From Plantago ovata (taxonomy: Eukaryota > Streptophyta > Magnoliopsida > Lamiales > Plantaginaceae): a stretch of 64,000 nucleotides of DNA. Under the pieces are notes generated by a model. That model was not told the origin of the DNA. It ran no database searches and saw only the letters and a program-made list of their open reading frames with translations. The stretch covers positions 74,091,766-74,155,765 of the forward strand of contig CM051458.1 in assembly GCA_028274465.1 (NCBI GenBank), written 5' to 3'. Both the position numbers and the translations under genes were made by a program. Every line of letters begins with the position of its first letter. Position 1 is the stretch's first letter. Shown here piece by piece: positions 58,938 through 64,000 of the stretch.

Positions 58938-59684
58938 GTTGCTCAGTTTTCTCCGTTTTTCATACTTTTCCAGACCTATTCTCTCACCTTTCTCTGTAGT
59001 TTTAGGTAGGAATTTCCCAGAGCCTGTTCTGGGGGTTCTTAGCTTAGGAGATACTTTTTATTAACAGTTTGGAGCTTGTAAGATGGCGATTCTTCGGAGA
59101 TTGACAACCTTCGGTAACATTGTATCTTACAGTTTTTCAATTTATATTTATATATCTTTCATCATGTTTTCATTCATTCGTGGTATGATTTCTGTTGATT
59201 GCATGACAACTATGAGTAGCTAAACTTCTCGTTGGTGATAGTATGTGATTTCTTAGCGAATGGTTAATAATTATGCTAGTGGCTATATCGTGCATTATAC
59301 TCTGAGTTATTGCTTTATTTCTTTGATCTATCTAAATCTATATCTTCGTAGTGTTGAATAATTACGGAACACAACTGGACAATTCATTGATCAAAGATCT
59401 CCATGCAAAACCGAGGAATTTATGCATGATTATTAACCTGTTATGCTTTGAATGACCATACTATCACAAATCTCCATTATCTGTGAGGAAAAACCTCTGC
59501 TAAGTCGTCTGCTATTTTATATTCTTAAGTTAGATTAGATAAAGCTAGTTATAGTCCTTAGAGATCGACACTCGAGGTTATTCTACTGCTACATCACGGT
59601 TTTCGTTGTAGTTGTGAATTGCCTTTGGCTAAATAACAAATTTATTTGATAATCCGGAACTGACAATCCGCGCGTTCATCAAAT

Positions 59685-59702
59685 TGGCGCCGTTGTCGGG
59701 GA
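59685..59702 (+). promoter_or_regulatory. Primer-binding site of element 2
   Basis: TGGCGCCGTTGTCGGGGA three bases after the LTR, complementary to the 3' end of plant tRNA-Asp except for one base. This primer is typical of Athila and Tat elements. Confidence 0.85.
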
Positions 59703-59950
59703 CTATACTCCTTTTTCTGTTTAGCTTATTTATATTTTCAGCATTCAATTCCCAGAACAGCTCTTGGATTGTCTCTCAGAAATTTCACTTTCTTACCCTA
59801 TTTCTTTCCTCCTATCTTCTTCAGTAAATTCATCTAATCTGATCTTGGTTACCTTGTGTGTTTGTGCTTGATTTTTGGTTATATTGTGTTTGATTACGCT
59901 AATAGAACTAATTTTTAGTTTTGAGTTACTCTTACTACAGAAATACAGGT

Positions 59951-61276
59951 ATGATGTCCATGCGCGCTCGCATGACACCCCAATTCTCGCAGGTGAGGAG
60001 AGGATCTTCCGTATACCTGGAAGATGAGTTAAGGAGGTATGAGGTGACGGAGTCCATGGTGAGGTACTTACCAAGGTACGAAGATGGAGTAGGGATGGAC
60101 CCATGGAGGTTTATTCGATCCTATGAGGAGGAAATAGAAAGAATTCCAGCAGAAGGGTTTACGAAGGACCAATTGTGCAGGAAATTATTTTCTTTTACTC
60201 TTGGGTATGAGCCGAGGCGTTGGATTGCAAGGTTAGAACCAGGATCGCTGAAAACTTGGGGCCAAGTAGTAGAGGAGTTCTGGGCGCGGTTCATGCCTTA
60301 TCATGAGACGATTGCCTTACGTGATAGGATCCAATATTTCGAGCAAGGAGAGTATGAGCAGTTTTGTGACGCCTACGAACGTTTTGAGATGTATAAACGT
60401 GAGTGCCCCCATCACCGTTTCGAAGATGGGGAGTTGATTTGGTGCTTTGTAGGTGGACTTCGTGAAGAGGAACGACTTAGAGTGGATAGGCTGAGCGGCC
60501 GTCTGGGAGAATGTACAGTCGACGAGGCAAAAGAAGTCCTCCGTAAGTACGGCAGAGGTTCAACACAATCTGATGAGGTCATACCAATTCACATCACCAG
60601 AAAGGAAGTAGATCGAGGTGAAGCAGGAAGCTCATCCGAGGAGTATTTTGAAGTCAAAGAAATCAGTGAGGAAGATGAAATTGCACATGCCGAGCAAGTT
60701 GAAGATGACCTTCGTATAGCAAAAGTTGTTGAAGAAGTTGAAGTAACTGAGCATCTAACGGAAGAATTCAGCTTGTTAAAATGTGCGGAAGCAAAAGAGG
60801 CTCGAAAACTTGAAGAGGAGGAAGGATTGGAAGGCGACGCCCCTCTGGAGGTGGGGGGCGGTTCGCCCAGCATGGGGGGCAAACCTCCTCCCATGACCAG
60901 TGAGTTGGGGGACAGTTCTGGGGAGCTGGACGACCCCAGCTCCCCTGTTTCTTTACTCGCAGACATTCGTATCAATCCAAAGCCACTTCCTTCCGTTACT
61001 ACTGAGGTTCTTGAGTACAAAGAGGTGAATCTACTCCTCCGAGGTGGAAAGCTTGACAAGCAAGATACAAAGGAGCCACCACTAAACAAGCACCTCGATG
61101 AAGTCAAAGTGAATGTCCTCCTATTAATGAAGTCTTTATTGGATATGCCTGCAAAGCAAACCAGTCCATTCACCATGGTGAGATCTTTGAAGCTTCCTAG
61201 GTCTCTTTGCTACATCGGACCAAGAGAATGGCGGCCACCGTGGGGAGGTACTCTTGAATCAGAAGTCCATTCTTGA
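59951..61276 (+). CDS. gag: Gag protein of element 2
   Basis: Structural protein forming the retrotransposon particle. From the first ATG (59951) the frame is open for about 441 codons to TGA at 61276; it is also open 30 bases upstream without ATG. Residues about 40-110 (VGMDPWRFIRSYEEEIE, LCRKLFSFTLGYEPRRWIARL, SLKTWGQVVEEFWARF) and about 110-170 (LRDRIQYFEQGEYEQFCDAYERF, YKRECPHHRF) form the retrotransposon gag domain. A Glu-rich tail and a Pro-rich segment (GGKPPPMTSELGDSS) follow, then a short piece resembling the pre-protease linker (HLDEVKVNVLLL). No CCHC knuckle is visible. Unlike element 1 it has no internal stop. Confidence 0.88.
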   Translation: MMSMRARMTPQFSQVRRGSSVYLEDELRRYEVTESMVRYLPRYEDGVGMDPWRFIRSYEEEIERIPAEGFTKDQLCRKLFSFTLGYEPRRWIARLEPGSLKTWGQVVEEFWARFMPYHETIALRDRIQYFEQGEYEQFCDAYERFEMYKRECPHHRFEDGELIWCFVGGLREEERLRVDRLSGRLGECTVDEAKEVLRKYGRGSTQSDEVIPIHITRKEVDRGEAGSSSEEYFEVKEISEEDEIAHAEQVEDDLRIAKVVEEVEVTEHLTEEFSLLKCAEAKEARKLEEEEGLEGDAPLEVGGGSPSMGGKPPPMTSELGDSSGELDDPSSPVSLLADIRINPKPLPSVTTEVLEYKEVNLLLRGGKLDKQDTKEPPLNKHLDEVKVNVLLLMKSLLDMPAKQTSPFTMVRSLKLPRSLCYIGPREWRPPWGGTLESEVHS

Positions 61277-62803
61277 ATACTCAGCCGACCGAGGCCAAAC
61301 CGTTCGGTAACATCTAGTATCACTTTTTATTTACTCATTCTCTTTTGCTAGGGAATAGCTTAAGTTTCATGAGGGGGATGGGATGTGAACCATGATGTTA
61401 AGTATTGTTTGGCTTTGTGATGTTGAGTAGGATAGTCTTGTTTTTTAATTGCATTTGCACGTTTACCGCTTTCTTAGTATTTAGTTGCATACACTACATT
61501 CATCCTAGGATTGTCTTGCATGTTTTATGTGGAGTTTATTGCCAAATTTTTTGAACTTTTTTATTGGGTAGATTAACTAATTATGCCATTAATCATATGT
61601 TTCATCTCTATGAATTTGTTTGAGGTTTTTCTCGCTTGGCTTGTCACATTTATGTATTGCACTTAGTTAAGCTTGGTAGTCTCGACATCACTTAGTGGTG
61701 TTTTCTCTACTGCGGTTCACGAAGCCCTTTATAATAGGATGATGCATGTTAGGGTCTTATGGTTGTTTTCCCGAGTAATTATGTACCTAAGAGGCAACAA
61801 GTCTTCACCTTGCTTTGAGATTGCTAAATGCCTAGGAAGGAGGTAGTGTGAGACTGTGTGATCCTTTATTTGCAACCTATTCTACCAAATAGGTTTGGGG
61901 AGGGGGTTACGCTATCATTAGACTTGTTTTTCGTTTTTCAATTTTGTGTTGTGAGTTTATTTTTCCTTTTTCGTAAATTTTGTACTCCAACCTATTCTTT
62001 CGAATAGGTTTGGGGAAGTCGTTTGTGAGTCATTTTGTTTCTTTTTCGTTGTGCTACTGCTGGCTAAAAAAAAATAGAAAAAAAAGAGAAAAGGAAAAAT
62101 TCCAGAAAAAAAAACTGGAAAAGAAAAAGAAAGAAAAAAAAAAAGAAAAGACCCCAAAAAAAGCAAAGAAGGGTCCCAAAAAAAAGAGAAAGCCAAAAAG
62201 CAGTTTAGCAAAGTGTTGTGTCTCATTTTCCAATTCTTGAAATGTTCGTAATCGTGTTGTAATTTTCTATCTTTTCTTTTTTGTTTGAGTGTCATCTGTT
62301 CTAGACCACCCTCGTCCTGCCATTCAGGAAGTGGTGAATAGCTTAAGGCTTTACTTGAGAGATGGGTAGAATAGGGGAGTGTTATCTTTTTTAGGGAACC
62401 CTCCTTCGTTTGATGAGAGCCAGTATTGGTTCGACCTCTTTGAGGAAAAGTCTTAACTTGGTGAACAATAGTAAGTCCTCAGTTTCATAGGCACGGGACA
62501 ACCATTCGTATCTTAACATGTTTCATTACGTCGTCACTGACTAGGTCCAGGTAGAGAATGTTACGAGAGACTATCTTGTCTTGACATAAGTGCTTATGTG
62601 AATGTGTATGAGTCAACCGAGGCATTCTTCAACCTATATTCATGTTTTGATTTATATGGTTTTTGTTCATATGTTTTTTGATAGATTCAGTAGATTAGTT
62701 CATTTCATTTGGCATGAGACTCCATTTTTTGTGTTGCATTGTTTTTTGCATTAGAGTCTAGCTTAGTTGCTTGAGGACAAGCAAAGGTTCGGTTTGGGGA
62801 GTT
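61277..62803 (+). other. 3' non-coding region and polypurine tract of element 2
   Basis: No domain in either strand. It has two hairpins, AACCTATTC..AATAGGTT (about 61875-61895) and AACCTATTCTTTCGAATAGG (about 61989-62010), each followed by TTTGGGGA. The true polypurine tract, GGTTTGGGGAGTT, abuts the 3' LTR (62786-62803). A purine run at 62065-62205 creates long but meaningless open frames. Confidence 0.75.
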
Positions 62804-64000
62804 TGATGAATGTGTATTTTACACTTTCATTTGAGTCGTTTTCACCTATTTTAGCTATCCTCTATGTTAATTTAGCTATATTTTAGTGCATTTTATTAGA
62901 ACAGTGTCACGTTTCCCTTTAGTTTTTATTTTACAGGTTTTGGTTGAAAAACGAGGTTTTCCGGGCAAATATATTGAAGTAGACAAGGAATTGGTGTTCC
63001 AGAAGCCTAATTGGAGTATCTGAAAGATTCCGGATAGGATTTGAAGTCTAGGTGTCGAATCTGGAGGCTAGAAGGTCACTAGAAGGCAGAAACCGAGTCC
63101 GAAAACGGGAAGAAATCCAAAAACGCGTCGAAAATGCGTTCTGGGCCGAAAAACACTCCCGGGCAAGTCGCCCGGGACGTGGGGCGAATCGCCCCACACT
63201 AGGCCAATCGCCTGGTGTGTGGGGCCCTTCGCCCCACACAATTCGAAAGCCTATATATAGTTGCTCAGTTTTCTCCGTTTTTCATACTTTTCCAGACATA
63301 TTCTCTCACCTTTCTCTGTAGTTTTAGGTAGGAATTTCCCAGAGCCTGTTCTGGGGGTTCTTAGCTTAGGAGATACTTTTTCTTAGCAGTTTGGAGCTTG
63401 TAAGATCGCGATTCTTCGGAGATTGACAACCTTCGGTAACATTGTATCTTACAGTTTTTCTATTATATTTGTATATCTTTCATCATGTTTTCATTCATTC
63501 GTGGTATGATTTCTGTTGATTGCATGACAACTATGAGTAGCTAAACTTCTCGTTGGTGATAGTATGTGATTTCTTAGCGAAGGGTTAATAATTATGCTAA
63601 TGGCTATATCGCGCATTATACTCTAAGTTATTGCTTTATTTCTTTGATCTATCTAAATCTATATCTTCGTAGTGTTGAATAATTACGGAACACAACTGGA
63701 CAATTCATTGATCAAAGATCTCCATGCAAACCGAGGAATTTATGGATGATTATTAACCTGTTATGCTTTGCATGACCATACTATCACCAATCTCCATTAT
63801 CTGTTAAGAAAAACCTTTGCTAAGTCGTTTGTTGTTTTATATTCTTAAGTTAGATTAGATAAAGCTAGTTATAGTCCTTAGAGATCGACACTCGAGGTTA
63901 TTCTACTGCTACATTACGGTTTTCTTTGTAGTTGTGAATTGCCTTTGGCTAAATAACAAATTTATTTGATAATCCGGAACTGACAATCCGCGCTTTCATC
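62804..64000 (+). repeat. 3' LTR of element 2 (last base outside window)
   Basis: 1197 bases seen. It matches the 5' LTR with scattered single-base changes (for example GGCGAGTCGCC to GGCAAGTCGCC) and a one-base-scale indel. Confidence 0.9.

Larger units (their letters stand above)
58482..59681 (+). repeat. 5' LTR of element 2
   Basis: 1200 bp, TGATGAATG to TTCATCA. It holds the hairpin group at 58836-58918 and a TATA box at 58929, followed by the transcribed part. Confidence 0.92.
58482..64000 (+). mobile_element. Gag-only Athila-family element (element 2), non-autonomous
   Basis: Two near-identical LTRs (58482-59681 and 62804 to the window end) enclose 3.1 kb with a primer site, an open gag and a purine tract but no protease, RT or integrase. 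The last LTR base (A of TTCATCA) falls just outside the window. The LTR family is that of element 1, in opposite orientation. The few LTR differences indicate recent insertion. The left flank is AGGAT (58477-58481); the right flank is not visible. It may depend on proteins from full-length relatives. Confidence 0.88.

Noticed and set aside
59685-59702. tRNA-Asp gene
   Set aside because: Only the 18-base 3'-end match is present, placed at the LTR border; it is a primer-binding site.
60589-61176. 195-codon open frame antisense to gag
   Set aside because: Shadow of the gag frame; Ser-rich with no domain.
61957-62295. Phe-rich and Lys-rich open frames on opposite strands
   Set aside because: Product of a long purine run (62065-62205) in the 3' region of a retrotransposon.

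Overview
This is a repeat-rich nuclear segment of a flowering plant, most likely a eudicot. The evidence is plant-only gene families (a DMS3-type RNA-directed DNA methylation factor, a plant RING-CH protein, an RLCK-VII kinase fragment, a FAR1-type fragment), plant transposon lineages (Athila-like Ty3, CACTA, Mutator-like, Copia, L1-type LINE), introns with GT/AG borders and AT-rich spacers. No tRNA, rRNA, CRISPR or bacterial-style operon was seen. The species cannot be read from the sequence.

The host backbone is a duplicated gene pair. One member is a minus-strand gene homologous to DMS3, the SMC-hinge-like subunit of the DDR complex that helps RNA polymerase V in RNA-directed DNA methylation. 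Four copies are seen: A (19-930, exons 3-4), B (1587-1966 plus 14718-15320, split by a 12.75 kb insertion), C (47788-49365, exons 5-7) and D (40794-44186, all seven exons). The other member is a plus-strand RING-CH (RINGv) zinc-finger protein with one membrane segment, in three copies: 18654-20519, 35495-37670 and 51236-53379. Every copy has at least one lesion. D is the nearest to intact, with a single-base deletion in exon 4. The B-to-RINGv1 and C-to-RINGv3 stretches are one segmental duplication: they share a LINE insertion, a gene truncation and a RINGv 5' junction.

Mobile DNA by region: 1967-14717 is a block inserted in DMS3-B, bounded on the right by a CACTA-type terminus. It holds a complete 1.9 kb CACTA element (4588-6482, duplication ATA), a Mutator-like candidate with two convergent gene fragments including a FAR1-type domain (about 6890-11790), and a broken kinase gene. 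A Copia-type solo LTR lies at 17122-18581. An Athila-like Ty3 element (22876-33676, minus) sits inside a CACTA transposase gene. That Athila element is itself split by a 2.9 kb CACTA element (24862-27760, duplication GAT) carrying host-like sequence. A TNP2 fragment (38590-39617) and a Copia RNase H fragment (40338-40769) lie between RINGv2 and DMS3-D. The right end, 54165-64000, holds an LTR scrap, two Mutator-like elements with palindrome arrays, a solo Ty3 LTR, CACTA and Ty3 pol fragments, and a young gag-only Athila-family element (58482 to one base past the window).

Most notable signals: a palindrome array (AGCTCCGATCGGAGCT type) whose centres repeat about every 21-23 bp; GC-rich hairpins with the core GGGCGANTCGCCC found both in Athila LTRs and in gag; a methylation-pathway gene broken up by transposons, with an apparent Copia-derived tail on the best copy; and the gag-only Ty3 element with an open gag. 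Exon borders and frame breaks were read by eye against the sibling copies in the window; no alignment program was run.
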